Below, one piece after another: positions 7,023 through 15,830 of a DNA stretch of 41,750 nucleotides (its first letter is position 1; the number at the start of each line of letters is the position of its first letter). Below the pieces are notes generated by a model. That model was given only the letters and a program-made list of their open reading frames with translations. It was not told the DNA's origin and ran no database searches. Position numbers and translations under genes: made by a program. The DNA lies in the NCBI GenBank assembly GCA_946481495.1, contig CAMLNW010000001.1:1-41750 (forward strand), given 5' to 3'. This DNA comes from an uncultured Actinomycetes bacterium. Lineage in GTDB: Bacteria; Actinomycetota; Thermoleophilia; Solirubrobacterales; Thermoleophilaceae.

Positions 7023-8102
7023 CTACTCGGCCTTGTCCTTCTTCTTGCGGTCGGTGTCGCGCGAGGGCTGGACGCGCTTGGGCTCGCCGGGCATCTTGGG
7101 GTAGTCGGGCGGGTAGGGCATGTCGCCGGCGCCCTCGGACTCGTCGCGCTCGTACATGTCGAGCAGTGGTTGGAGTGAATGCTCGACGTCGTCGATCGTC
7201 GCGAAGCGGTCGCCGACCTCGGCGAAGCGCGCGGGCATCGTGGTGATCGTGAAGTCCTCGGGCTGGATGTCTGGCAGCTCGTCCCAGAACAGCGGCGCGG
7301 AGACGGGCGCACCGGGCTTCGGGCGGACGCTGTAGGGCGAGGCGATCGTGCGGTCGCGGGCGTTCTGGTTGTAGTCGACGAAGATCCGCTCGCCGCGCTC
7401 CTCCTTCCACCACTTGGTGGTCACCTCGCCCGGCAGCCGCCGCTCGAGCTCGCGCCCGAAGGCGATCGCCGCGTGGCGGACGTCGGTGAACGTCCAGCGC
7501 GGCTCGATCCGCACGTAGATGTGGATGCCACGGCCGCCGGATGTCTTCGGAAATCCTGCGTAGCCGAGCTCGCCGAGCAGCGTGCGTGCCTCGCCGGCAA
7601 CCCGTACCGCGTCGTCGAAGTCGGTCCCCGGCTGGGGGTCGAGGTCGATCCGCAGCTCGTCGGGATGATCGACGTCGGCGCGCCGTACCGGCCACGGGTG
7701 GAAGGTCAGCGTGCCCATCTGCGCGCACCAGCCGACGACCGCGATCTCGGTCGGGCAGACCTCGTCGGCATGGCGGCCGGAGGGGAACTCGATGCGGGCG
7801 GTCTCGACGTAGTCAGGCGCTCCCTGCGGCACGCGCTTCTGGTAGAAGGCGTCGCCCTTCTGACCGGCGCGCGTAGTCAGCTCGATCCCCGGATGCACGC
7901 CCTTCGGCCAGCGCTCCAGCGTTGTCGGCCGCTCGCGCAGTGCCCGCATGATCCCGTCCTCCACCGCCAGGTAGTACTCGACCACCTGGAGCTTGGTCAC
8001 CTCCGCCGTCCGCTCGGTCGCCGGGAAGATCACCCGGTCCGCGCTCGACACCCGCAGCTCGCGGCCGCCGGCGTCGAGCATCACGGCCTCTGACTTCGCC
8101 AT
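7023..8102 (-). CDS. Stand-alone LigD-type primase-polymerase domain protein
   Basis: A 359-residue protein of the archaeo-eukaryotic primase superfamily, like the polymerase domain of bacterial LigD. That domain fills gaps with preference for ribonucleotides during end joining. Visible motifs are RVIFPATERTAEVTKLQVVE near residue 23, RIDLDP with the metal-binding pair D153/D155, and SGGRGIHIYV at 188-197. The C-terminus is a basic tail rich in Lys. No ligase or nuclease domain is fused and no ku gene is nearby, so partners must lie elsewhere. ATG 8102 is chosen because the family N-terminus starts there; longer starts run towards the tRNA. Confidence 0.88.
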   Translation of the reverse strand: MAKSEAVMLDAGGRELRVSSADRVIFPATERTAEVTKLQVVEYYLAVEDGIMRALRERPTTLERWPKGVHPGIELTTRAGQKGDAFYQKRVPQGAPDYVETARIEFPSGRHADEVCPTEIAVVGWCAQMGTLTFHPWPVRRADVDHPDELRIDLDPQPGTDFDDAVRVAGEARTLLGELGYAGFPKTSGGRGIHIYVRIEPRWTFTDVRHAAIAFGRELERRLPGEVTTKWWKEERGERIFVDYNQNARDRTIASPYSVRPKPGAPVSAPLFWDELPDIQPEDFTITTMPARFAEVGDRFATIDDVEHSLQPLLDMYERDESEGAGDMPYPPDYPKMPGEPKRVQPSRDTDRKKKDKAE

Positions 8103-8175
8103 GCGACCAGGATGCCGCACCGGCGTGCCCACGAGCCTTGGCGCAACCCGCCGCCCATGCGAACATTGCCGATGA

Positions 8176-8248
8176 GGGGCCATAGCTCAGCTGGAAGAGC
8201 GCCGCCTTTGCAAGGCGGAGGTCGCCGGTTCGAGCCCGGCTGGCTCCA
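8176..8248 (+). tRNA. tRNA-Ala (anticodon TGC)
   Basis: A 73-nt cloverleaf. The acceptor arms GGGGCCA (8176-8182) and TGGCTCC (8241-8247) pair with one G-T, with discriminator A at 8248. The anticodon loop TTTGCAA between CCGCC and GGCGG places TGC at 8209-8211. The T arm contains GGTTCGAGCC. No CCA is encoded. The gene is not disrupted. Confidence 0.97.
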
Positions 8249-8289
8249 TTCGCCCGATTTCGACTCGCCGGCGCGCCCGGACTTCCGAA

Positions 8290-8295
8290 TACCCT
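8290..8295 (+). promoter_or_regulatory. -10 hexamer TACCCT, probable leaderless promoter
   Basis: TACCCT ends 7 nt before the TTG at 8303 and supports this unusual start for the MetF-like gene. Confidence 0.5.
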
Positions 8296-8302
8296 GTCGC
8301 GC

Positions 8303-9220
8303 TTGAATCTGATCCGCCGCATCGAGGCCGGCCAGGGCGAGTTCCTCGTGTTCGCCCTCACCCCGCCGCGCCTCGCGACCGAGCGCGAGCAGGTGCAGGA
8401 CATCGCCAACACGACGATCGCCCGCCTTCTCCCGCTCGATCTGGACGGTCTGATCCTCTACGACATCGACGACGAGACCGAGCGCAATCCGGCCGAGCGC
8501 CCGTTCCCGTTCATGCCGACGCTGGATCCGGCCCACTACCTCGCCGAGCATCTGGCGGCCTGGCCGGCGCCGGTCGTCGTCTACCGCGCGGTCAGCAAGT
8601 ACGCGCCCACTGAGCTTCGTTCGTGGCTGTCGGCCCAAGACCCAACACGGGTCATGACCGTGCTGGTCGGCGCACCGTCGAGCACCACCGCCGGTCGGAC
8701 GTCACTCGCCGACGCCCAAGCCCTGCGTCGCGACACCAACCCGGCCATGTCGCTCGGCGGAGTCGCCATCCCCGAGCGCCACGCCCGGCGCGAGGACGAG
8801 CACCTGCGCTTGCTCACCAAACAGGAGGCGGGCTGCCGATTCTTCGTGACGCAGGTGGTCTACGACATCAACGCCGCGAAGAACCTCGTTTCCGATTACC
8901 ACTACGAGTGCCAAGCGCGCGGCGTGCCACCCGTGCCGTTCGTCTTCACGTTCTCGGTCTGCGGGTCGATGAAGACCCTGGAGTTCCTGCGCTGGCTGGG
9001 CGTCGACGTCCCGCGCTGGATCGAGAACGACCTCGCCCACGCCACCGATCCGCTCGAAGCCTCCTACGAGCAGGCGCTCACCACAGCCATCGAGCTGATG
9101 GCCTACTGCCGCACGCTCGGTGTTCCGCTCGGGATCAACGTCGAGAGCGTGTCGATTCGGCGGGTCGAGATCGAAGCGTCGGTGCGCCTCGCCGAGCAGC
9201 TGCGAGCGCACCTGCACTAG
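8303..9220 (+). CDS. Methylenetetrahydrofolate reductase-like (MetF-type barrel) protein
   Basis: A 305-residue cytosolic protein beginning at TTG 8303 (7 nt after TACCCT). The segment LGGVAIPERHARREDEHLRL followed by KQEAGCRFFVTQVVYD matches the MetF barrel, where the equivalent reads as a conserved TQ-FD motif on the strand that contacts FAD and folate. Other barrel strands are GEFLVFALTPPR, DGLILYDI and PVPFVFTFSVCGS. Family members reduce methylene-THF to methyl-THF for methionine synthesis, but several clades have drifted, and the N-terminal catalytic Glu of classical MetF is not obvious here. Function is therefore only MetF-like. No met gene is adjacent. Confidence 0.75.
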   Translation: MNLIRRIEAGQGEFLVFALTPPRLATEREQVQDIANTTIARLLPLDLDGLILYDIDDETERNPAERPFPFMPTLDPAHYLAEHLAAWPAPVVVYRAVSKYAPTELRSWLSAQDPTRVMTVLVGAPSSTTAGRTSLADAQALRRDTNPAMSLGGVAIPERHARREDEHLRLLTKQEAGCRFFVTQVVYDINAAKNLVSDYHYECQARGVPPVPFVFTFSVCGSMKTLEFLRWLGVDVPRWIENDLAHATDPLEASYEQALTTAIELMAYCRTLGVPLGINVESVSIRRVEIEASVRLAEQLRAHLH

Positions 9221-9259
9221 CTCCTCCCCGGAGCCTACCGGATGACATTTCGCAATGTC

Positions 9260-9294
9260 TTAGGGTAGCCTAAGTCTGTATTAGGGTTCCCTAA
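9260..9294 (+). promoter_or_regulatory. Tandem iron boxes (DtxR/IdeR-type operator)
   Basis: Two palindromes, TTAGGGTAGCCTAA (9260-9273) and TTAGGGTTCCCTAA (9281-9294), lie 21 bp apart, on the same helix face. Both match the TTAGG-N4-CCTAA core of DtxR/IdeR boxes. TAGGGT within the second box (9282-9287) can act as -10 and the first box then covers the -35 region. Iron-loaded repressor would block transcription. The downstream HtaA haem-uptake gene fits this reading. Confidence 0.8.
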
Positions 9295-9330
9295 TGCGAA
9301 GTCATCCAAACACAGGGGAAGGGTTCAACA

Positions 9331-9840
9331 ATGATTCTCTCGCAAGTGATCAAGCAGCGGACCGGCGTGAAGGTCGCTACGTTCGCCGGAGTGGCCGCTA
9401 TCGCGTTGGCGGCCGCGGCTCCCGCGAATGCGACCATCACCTCGGTCTCGCCGGATCCGGCGACCGACGGTGGCGTCATCGAGGTCGACGGCACGGTGCC
9501 CACGGGCGCGACGGCGTACTCGCTCGCTATCTGCAACTCGGACATCACGCCACTCGGCGATGCGTGCAGTTCGGTGGCCGGCAGCTTCACCGCGATCGAC
9601 GACCACACCGGTAACTACACCGACATCGAGCTGACCGTCAGCCGGACGTTTGCCAACTACAGCTTCATTCCGCCGATGGGGCTGTCGGGTGGCACGACGA
9701 CGTGTTACGACTCGGCCGAAGAGCCCACGGGCAACGGCCAGTGCTCGGTCGTCGCGAGCTACTACTACAAGCCGGGCATGAGCTACGTGCCCTTCGGCAG
9801 CCCGGCGACCTACGACATCGCAGTCGACGACGCCGACTGA
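9331..9840 (+). CDS. Secreted neocarzinostatin-like protein, iron-regulated
   Basis: A 169-residue exported protein. The signal peptide spans about residues 1-35, with predicted cleavage after APANA. The mature part resembles the seven-strand neocarzinostatin/macromomycin beta sandwich: ATITSVSPDPATDGGVIEVD, AYSLAICNSD, a Cys pair in CNSDITPLGDACSS, then a second pair in TTTCYDS and GQCSVVASYYY. In that family such domains bind small hydrophobic ligands; in actinobacterial haem-uptake clusters similar domains occur beside HtaA proteins. ATG 9331 has a good ribosome site (AGGGGAAGGG). It is the first gene behind the double iron box, so low iron should induce it. Haem or siderophore binding is inferred from context. 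Confidence 0.75.
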   Translation: MILSQVIKQRTGVKVATFAGVAAIALAAAAPANATITSVSPDPATDGGVIEVDGTVPTGATAYSLAICNSDITPLGDACSSVAGSFTAIDDHTGNYTDIELTVSRTFANYSFIPPMGLSGGTTTCYDSAEEPTGNGQCSVVASYYYKPGMSYVPFGSPATYDIAVDDAD

Positions 9841-9862
9841 TCCTCGTAGGGAACTGACCTAT

Positions 9863-9900
9863 GCGAGTGGGGTGCGGGCCCGTCCCGCACCCCACTTCGC
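9863..9900 (+). promoter_or_regulatory. Intergenic hairpin between the neocarzinostatin-like gene and htaA
   Basis: The arms 9866-9878 and 9884-9896 pair over 13 bp with a five-base loop. A bulged T at 9897 allows three further pairs. No U-tract follows, so it is either an attenuator that sets a high ratio of first to second gene or an mRNA stabiliser. It occupies the alternative ATG at 9861, which is why that start is not used. Confidence 0.65.
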
Positions 9901-9920
9901 ATTCACGAACAGGAACTGAA

Positions 9921-12900
9921 ATGCCTCAGCCTCTTCACGCCCGGCCCCGACCCATGCGCTGGACCGCCACGACGCTCGTCGCCCTTGCGTTGCTCGTCGG
10001 GCTCGCGCTGGCCACGAGCGGTCGCGCGGACGACCCACCGGCGCCCGTGCAGATCTCCGACGGCGCGCTGAGGTGGGGCGTGAAGGCTTCCTGGCGCCAG
10101 TACGCGGGCCCCGGCGAGCTGTCGGGCGGCGTGACCAAGGACGCCGACGGCATCTACGAGTTCCCGATCGAGTCTGGCGTCTACGACCCGGCGACGGGCA
10201 CGACGACGATCCAGGCGAAGGGCAAGGTTCACTGGCAGAGCCACTACTACCCGGATGAGAGCAACCTCTACGGCCCGCCCGCCGGATACGCCGGGCCGCT
10301 GGACATCCACGTGCTTGACGTCGCGATCGCCGATCCGGAGGTGACGATCGCCGCGGACGGCTCGCAGCTGACCGTCGAGGCCCATTCGCGCAACGTGTCG
10401 ACGTGGGAGCTGGTCGACATCGGACGGACGCCGTTGGTGACACTCGACCCATCGGCGGTCACGCCGGAGGTCGCGGCGGATGTCACCGCCTGGGACGACA
10501 TCCCAACCGCGCTCACCGAGCAGGGCGCCGAGGACGTATTCGGTGGCAACTACGTGACGGGCCAGGCCGTCGACCCGGTCGCCTTCACCTATACCGGCGA
10601 CGGTGGCGCGCCGGACTTCAGCGAGCACTGGACCGAGCCCGACTCCAACGGCCTGTCACTCGCCGTCAACGGCGTGTGGGGCGAGTTCTCCGGATCGGTG
10701 ACGCCGTGGTGGGTCGACGACGTCCGCGGTGTTATCCACGACCGCCGCAACCCGGGAACCGGGAATGCCGTGGAGGCCTTCGACATGCAGGCGGGCGTGC
10801 GGCCCAGCGCGCCGTTCACACCGAGCGTCTCCACCACGACGCTGGTCAACAACACCGCCTTCGTCGACGCCCGGCGCAACACCCTCTACTACTCCTCTGG
10901 AGCCAACACCACGGTCGACTCAACCCTGAGCTGGGACCCCGACACCAAGGCCTACGCACAGGGCTCGATCACGCCGTTTCAGGTGATCGGCCGCCCGCTG
11001 CTCTGGGACGACGCGCGCGATCGCGCGGTCAAGGTCCAGCGAGTCGTCCCGGCGGGCGCCGTCTCGAACAACTACGAGGCGCACGAGTGGCACGTGGCGA
11101 CCTACACCCGCCAACCGGACAGCTCGTTCGTCGAGCGGCGCTACCGGCTCCCCAACGCACCCACTGGCTGGAACCAGTCCTGGTACAACGCGCAGCTGGC
11201 CAACGCGGCGGTCGCCGCTGACGGCTCGATCGTCCTTCCGCGGCCGAGCACGCTGCCGACGCAGGCGGGCGTGACGGCCGCGCCGGTCGAGCAGGTCGGA
11301 GTGCAGCGGATCACGCTCGACGACGCCACCGAGACGGCTTCGGTCAGCGAGATCCCCGGCTCGGGGGTGGCGCCGGCAGACCAGAGCGCGCTCGGCTACA
11401 ACCGGGCGCTCGCGAGCGCGAACGGAGACGTGGCGGTCGTCAAGACCGGCGCGAGCGCGACGCCGACGCGCATCCTGCAGCTCGGTGCCGCCGCCGGCGG
11501 CGGGCTCGTCGCGCTCGGCGACCCGGTCTCGCTCACGCAGGTGCAGAACGCCGGCGTCGCGATCGACCCGGTCGACGGAACCGTCTGGCACAACGACAAC
11601 AAGGGCCAGCGCCTGACCGGCGTGCGCGACGCCCGCGTCGTGTTCTCGAAGACGTTCGACATCATCAACACCCGCACCACGACCACCCCGACGATCGGGA
11701 CGCTGGCCAACAGGGACGTCTGGATCGTCTCCTCGGACGGCACCCCGGCCAGCGCATCGTCGAGCACCTACGGCTACGCGCGCTTCCGCTTCGACGGCTA
11801 CTCGCCGACAGTAACCGGGCAGCCCCAACCGGCGTCGGCCACGCTCGGCGTGGGCGAGCAGTCGGAGTCCGCCAGCTTCACCTCGACGGCTTCGGGCGAT
11901 CCGGCACCAGACCGCCAGTGGCAGGTCAAGGGCCCCGGCGCGTCGCGCTTTGTGGACATCGACGGCGCGACCGGCGCGACCCTGACGGTCGAGGCCACGC
12001 GTGGTCTCGGCGGGGCGCGCTACCGCGCGGTGTACTCGAACCCGGCCGGGGCACTCGCCACGAACGGGGCGGAGCTTGCGGTCGCCTACGCGCCGGAGAT
12101 CGCGGTCGACGTCGCGAACGTGTCCGTGAAGGAGGGGGCAGACGGGGTCTTTCAGGTCCTGCCCGGCGGCGAGCCCACGCCGGCCGTCACCTGGCAGCGG
12201 CGCGTGAGTGGCTTCTGGCAGGCCATCGATCCCACCGATGACAACTTCGACATCGACGGCGGGACCCTGACCGTCAAGGAGACCAACACCGATCAGTCGG
12301 GCTCGCTGTTCCGCGCCAAGCTGACCAACTCCGTAGCGACCGTCTACTCACGTGCCGCGAAGCTGGCGGTCAGCCCCCAGACGACGATCCCCGACGGCGG
12401 CCTCGAGCTCGAGAATGTCAGCCTCGACTGGACCGGCAACGGCGAGATCCAGAAGGCGCCGCCGTTTGGCGGTAGCAACTACCTCTCGGCTGGCGTCTCC
12501 GACGGCAACGAGACGACCTACGACTCGGCCGCCGGCAACGTCGCGATCTACCAGCTGTCGTCACTAGGCATCGAGACGCCCGCGACGTGGCTCACCCGCG
12601 CGAGCCATGTGTCCAACGGCGGCAGGCAGCTCGTGCGGCTGTTCGGCGGCGATGCGACGATCGCGGCGGACGGGTCGGCGACCGTCGAGTGGGACGGCTC
12701 CTTCAGCGTGAACTTCTACGGCGGCATGGTGCCGTTCACGTTCACCGACCCCCGCCTGACGATCGGCGAGGACGGGACCGGCGCCCTGACCGCCGACCTG
12801 TCCGGCTACGGGTCGGACCAGGCGAACCCGAACGAGCGCGAGCCGCTCACACCAGTCGCCGACGTCACCGTGGCGACGTTCTCCGGCATCGAGGTCGACC

Positions 12901-13529
12901 CCGCCGGGGCGATCGCGATTGTCCCGCACTACGCGGGCGTCGAGGCGGCGCTGCCGGTCGGCGCCACGCCGCAGGACCGGACCGTCGCCGGCTGGGGCGC
13001 CTGGCCGCAGGCGTTCGTCGACTTCCACCTGTCCAGCGGCCTGGCGTCCTACTGGTACTCGTCGGGCGGCGCCGCGGACCAGCACAAGCGGCCTGACCCG
13101 TTCACGGTCGACTTCGACGGCGACGCGCCGCCGGTCGATCCGCCGCCCGCCGACCCCGGGCCGAACCCGCAGCCACATCCGAAGCCGGAGCTCCGGCCCG
13201 CGTCTATCGTCCCGTTCGCCCAGCCGCAGACCGTCGGCGGCAAGCGCCTGGCCAGGCTCGCGACGCTGGCTTGCCCGCGCGCGGCAACGTGCAAGGTCAC
13301 CGCGCCGAAGCGCGTCACCGTCAAGATCGTCGGCAAGCGCTACCGGCTGGCCGTCCTAGCGCCGGCGAAGATCGCATCGGGCAAGCGGGCGACGCTCCGC
13401 GTGCGGCTCCCGAAGGCAGCCGCAGAGCGTCTACGAGGCCGCCGAGCCACGGTACGGCTCGACATCGCTATCACCGCCAACGGAGAGCGGACGAGCCGCA
13501 AGCTGAGGGCCATCATCCAAGGACGCTAG
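9921..13529 (+). CDS. Large secreted protein with two HtaA haem-binding domains
   Basis: A 1202-residue exported protein. ATG 9921 follows a ribosome site (AGGAA). The signal peptide lies at about residues 10-37. HtaA domain 1 (about 44-220) starts GALRWGVKASWRQY and contains GKVHWQSHYYP. A middle segment of about 400 residues with repeated short strands may be propeller-like, and two Ig-like domains follow (about 628-820). HtaA-like region 2 (about 822-1066) includes FYGGMVPFTFTDPRLTI and a WYSSGGAADQHKRP tail. A proline linker and a Lys/Arg-rich beta domain (about 1092-1202) end the protein. No LPXTG or C-terminal membrane helix is seen. In Corynebacterium HtaA domains capture haem from haemoglobin at the surface. 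Placement behind the iron boxes and hairpin supports haem scavenging. Confidence 0.85.
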   Translation: MPQPLHARPRPMRWTATTLVALALLVGLALATSGRADDPPAPVQISDGALRWGVKASWRQYAGPGELSGGVTKDADGIYEFPIESGVYDPATGTTTIQAKGKVHWQSHYYPDESNLYGPPAGYAGPLDIHVLDVAIADPEVTIAADGSQLTVEAHSRNVSTWELVDIGRTPLVTLDPSAVTPEVAADVTAWDDIPTALTEQGAEDVFGGNYVTGQAVDPVAFTYTGDGGAPDFSEHWTEPDSNGLSLAVNGVWGEFSGSVTPWWVDDVRGVIHDRRNPGTGNAVEAFDMQAGVRPSAPFTPSVSTTTLVNNTAFVDARRNTLYYSSGANTTVDSTLSWDPDTKAYAQGSITPFQVIGRPLLWDDARDRAVKVQRVVPAGAVSNNYEAHEWHVATYTRQPDSSFVERRYRLPNAPTGWNQSWYNAQLANAAVAADGSIVLPRPSTLPTQAGVTAAPVEQVGVQRITLDDATETASVSEIPGSGVAPADQSALGYNRALASANGDVAVVKTGASATPTRILQLGAAAGGGLVALGDPVSLTQVQNAGVAIDPVDGTVWHNDNKGQRLTGVRDARVVFSKTFDIINTRTTTTPTIGTLANRDVWIVSSDGTPASASSSTYGYARFRFDGYSPTVTGQPQPASATLGVGEQSESASFTSTASGDPAPDRQWQVKGPGASRFVDIDGATGATLTVEATRGLGGARYRAVYSNPAGALATNGAELAVAYAPEIAVDVANVSVKEGADGVFQVLPGGEPTPAVTWQRRVSGFWQAIDPTDDNFDIDGGTLTVKETNTDQSGSLFRAKLTNSVATVYSRAAKLAVSPQTTIPDGGLELENVSLDWTGNGEIQKAPPFGGSNYLSAGVSDGNETTYDSAAGNVAIYQLSSLGIETPATWLTRASHVSNGGRQLVRLFGGDATIAADGSATVEWDGSFSVNFYGGMVPFTFTDPRLTIGEDGTGALTADLSGYGSDQANPNEREPLTPVADVTVATFSGIEVDPAGAIAIVPHYAGVEAALPVGATPQDRTVAGWGAWPQAFVDFHLSSGLASYWYSSGGAADQHKRPDPFTVDFDGDAPPVDPPPADPGPNPQPHPKPELRPASIVPFAQPQTVGGKRLARLATLACPRAATCKVTAPKRVTVKIVGKRYRLAVLAPAKIASGKRATLRVRLPKAAAERLRGRRATVRLDIAITANGERTSRKLRAIIQGR

Positions 13530-13584
13530 CGACGGCCAACTGGCAGGACTCAACCTTTGGGGGTCGTAAGACGAGTAGATCGCG

Positions 13585-14973
13585 ATGACCCTGGACCGCC
13601 GACTCGCCCGAGAGACCACCCCGTTCGCCGTCGCGACCCTGCTCGGGTTCGCGATCATCCCGCTGACCAGCCACGTCGACTGGAGCGGCTACGCGGAGGC
13701 ACTGGCGCTGATGGGCGTCGTCGCCGGCATGGTCCTGCTCGCACCGTGGGAGAAGCTGCCGCCGATGACCCGCGTCGTCCCGTCGCTGCTGTTCCTAGTG
13801 GCGGTCGCGCTGCTGCGCGAGGCCAGCGGCGTCATCGCCGGCGTCGGGGCGCTGACGCTGATTCCGGTGTTCTGGGTGGCGTTGCACGGCAGCCGCGGCC
13901 AGCTCACGGTCCTGGTGATCGGCGTCTGCGCGTTCTTCCTGACGCCCGCCGTGATCTCCCCCGACCCGGACTTCCCGATCAAGGTCTGGTGGCGGATCGC
14001 GCTCGTGTTCAGCGCCGCCTCGGCGATCATCGGCTTCGCGGTGCAGAACCTCGTCGTCCGCGTGCGCAGCCACGCCGCGGAGCTCGCCGTCCGCGAACGC
14101 GACCTCGAGGCGGTGGCAGACCTGCTGCGCTCGCTGTCGCTGACGACCGACGCGCGCGAACGCATCTGCACCGGGGTCTGCGACCTGAGCGGCGCCTACT
14201 TCGCCGTGCTGCTGGAGGCGCGCGGCGACGGAGCGCTCGAATGGGCCGCCGGTGCCGGGCTCAGCCTCCCCCAGCGGACCTTCAACGCGGCGAGCGTGCT
14301 GACCGAGCTCGGCGGCGACGATCGGCCGGGCACAGTGCTCTTGGAGCCGATCCACCGCGGCGAGGAGTTCGCCGGTGTCCTGGTAGCGGGCTGGCGCAAG
14401 CCGCCGAGCGACGACCGGCGAGTCAAGGGGCTGCTGCGACTGCTGGCGACCGAGGCCGCGTTCGTGATCGAGCGTGCCGACCTGCTCGGCCAACTGACCG
14501 AGTTCGCGCTGACCGACGAGCTGACCGGCCTGCCGAACCGGCGCGCCTGGGACGAGCGGCTCGACGAGGCGCTCGGCGAGCCGGAGTCGATCTGCGTCGC
14601 GATCCTCGACCTCGACCACTTCAAGTCCTACAACGACGACCATGGCCACCAGGCCGGCGACCGCTTCCTCAAGGAGGCCGCGGCCGCTTGGCGCGCGCAG
14701 CTGCGCCCTGGCGACACGCTCGCCCGCTATGGCGGCGAGGAGTTCGTCGTGCTGCTGCACGAGGACGAGCTCGAGACCGCCCGCGGCGTCGTCGATCGCC
14801 TGCGCGCGGTCACGCCGCGCGGACAGTCGTGCTCGGCTGGGATCGCCCGACGCGGCGACGGCGAGACGTCGACCGCTCTGCTCGGCCGTGCCGACCACGC
14901 GCTCTACGAAGCGAAGCGAGCCGGTCGCGACCGGTCGCTGATCGCCGCCGCGCCGAGCAGCTCGACCGCCTGA
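13585..14973 (+). CDS. Six-TM GAF-GGDEF diguanylate cyclase
   Basis: A 462-residue membrane protein. Six hydrophobic segments fill about residues 12-165, a short coiled coil follows (ELAVRERDLEAVADLLRSL), then a GAF-like domain (about 175-300) and a GGDEF domain (about 305-452). The GGDEF domain begins TDELTGLPNRRAWDERL, has ILDLDHFKSYNDDHGH for metal and substrate binding, and an intact GGEEF active site at 383-387. An inhibitory I-site R374-P-G-D377 lies exactly five residues before it, so product inhibition is expected. It should make cyclic di-GMP in response to a membrane or GAF signal. It is probably transcribed alone. Confidence 0.92.
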   Translation: MTLDRRLARETTPFAVATLLGFAIIPLTSHVDWSGYAEALALMGVVAGMVLLAPWEKLPPMTRVVPSLLFLVAVALLREASGVIAGVGALTLIPVFWVALHGSRGQLTVLVIGVCAFFLTPAVISPDPDFPIKVWWRIALVFSAASAIIGFAVQNLVVRVRSHAAELAVRERDLEAVADLLRSLSLTTDARERICTGVCDLSGAYFAVLLEARGDGALEWAAGAGLSLPQRTFNAASVLTELGGDDRPGTVLLEPIHRGEEFAGVLVAGWRKPPSDDRRVKGLLRLLATEAAFVIERADLLGQLTEFALTDELTGLPNRRAWDERLDEALGEPESICVAILDLDHFKSYNDDHGHQAGDRFLKEAAAAWRAQLRPGDTLARYGGEEFVVLLHEDELETARGVVDRLRAVTPRGQSCSAGIARRGDGETSTALLGRADHALYEAKRAGRDRSLIAAAPSSSTA

Positions 14974-14993
14974 GCGCCGCACCGGCGCGCCGC

Positions 14994-14999
14994 TACGGT
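14994..14999 (+). promoter_or_regulatory. -10 hexamer TACGGT, probable leaderless promoter
   Basis: TACGGT ends 6 nt before the ATG at 15006. Confidence 0.5.
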
Positions 15000-15005
15000 T
15001 GAGGG

Positions 15006-15830
15006 ATGAGCCCCGCCTGGGCGTCTGCCTCCTACGCGACGTGGTCCGCGACGTGCGACACGCTCCACGCCCATGCCCAGGTGCTCGGCAAGCTCGCGGC
15101 GAAGCTCGCGCCGCCCGAGCAGCAGTTCCAACATTTCGCGCTGCGGCTGACGGCGCGCGGCTGGGAGACGGCGCCGCTGCCAGCTCCGGACGGGTCCGGA
15201 GCGCTCGTCGCGGCGCTCGACCTGCATACCCACGACGCGGTTGCCGAGCACAGCGACGGACGCATGCTGCGCGTGCCGCTCGCGCCCGACCGGCCGGTCG
15301 GCGAGGTGACGCGCGAGTTGCTCGCCGCGGTCGGTGAGCTCGTCGGATCGGTCGACATCGACACGACGCCGCAGGAGGTGCCGTGGACGGTCGCGCTCGA
15401 CGCGGACACCGAGCACGCGACCTACGACCGCGTTGAGGTCAGCTCTTACTTCGCCGCCGCGACCCAAGCGGCGCTGGTGCTCGCCGCCTGGCGGGCGTCC
15501 TATGGCGGTCACTCGACGCCGGTCAACGCCTGGTGGGGCTCGTTCGACCTGGCGGTCAGCCTCTTCTCAGACGACTCGCGGGAGGTCGCCGTCGGCTGGT
15601 GGCCGGGCGATCCGCGCTACCCGCAGGCAGCTTTCTACGGATACGCCAACCCGGCTCCGGACGGCCTCGCCGGCGGCGCACTGGCGCCCGCGCCCGGCCA
15701 CTGGGACGGCACGCTCGGCGAGTACGTCCTCGACTGGGACGAAGTCGTCGCCCAGCCCGATCCCCACGCCTACGCGCTCGAGTTCGCCGACGCCATCTGC
15801 CGACTGGCAGGAGTGCGGCAGGAAACCTAG
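15006..15830 (+). CDS. DUF5996 family protein
   Basis: A 274-residue soluble protein. The opening SYATWSATCDTLHAHAQVLG and the following PPEQQFQHFALRLTARGW match the start of the DUF5996 family, whose members begin with a conserved Trp/Leu-His-Gln-Val-Gly pattern. Later conserved pieces are NAWWGSFDLAVSLFS and VGWWPGDPRYPQAAFYGYA. The family has no established biochemical role. ATG 15006 follows TACGGT by 6 nt. Its stop codon overlaps the stop of the convergent propeller gene by three bases. Confidence 0.85.
   Translation: MSPAWASASYATWSATCDTLHAHAQVLGKLAAKLAPPEQQFQHFALRLTARGWETAPLPAPDGSGALVAALDLHTHDAVAEHSDGRMLRVPLAPDRPVGEVTRELLAAVGELVGSVDIDTTPQEVPWTVALDADTEHATYDRVEVSSYFAAATQAALVLAAWRASYGGHSTPVNAWWGSFDLAVSLFSDDSREVAVGWWPGDPRYPQAAFYGYANPAPDGLAGGALAPAPGHWDGTLGEYVLDWDEVVAQPDPHAYALEFADAICRLAGVRQET

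Noticed and set aside
7813..8638. Minus-strand open frames across tRNA-Ala(TGC) with peptides such as LAKAALFQLSYGP and PPCKGGALPAELWP
   Set aside because: These are antisense translations of a tRNA, a well-known source of spurious protein entries; the tRNA fold is clear.
9218..9237. Short GCTCC/GGAGC hairpin after the MetF-like gene as a terminator
   Set aside because: Only five pairs and no U-tract; too weak to call.
9861..9920. Upstream ATG at 9861 as the start of the HtaA gene
   Set aside because: It lies in the intergenic hairpin and encodes a Pro/Gly stretch before a normal signal peptide; ATG 9921 has a ribosome site.
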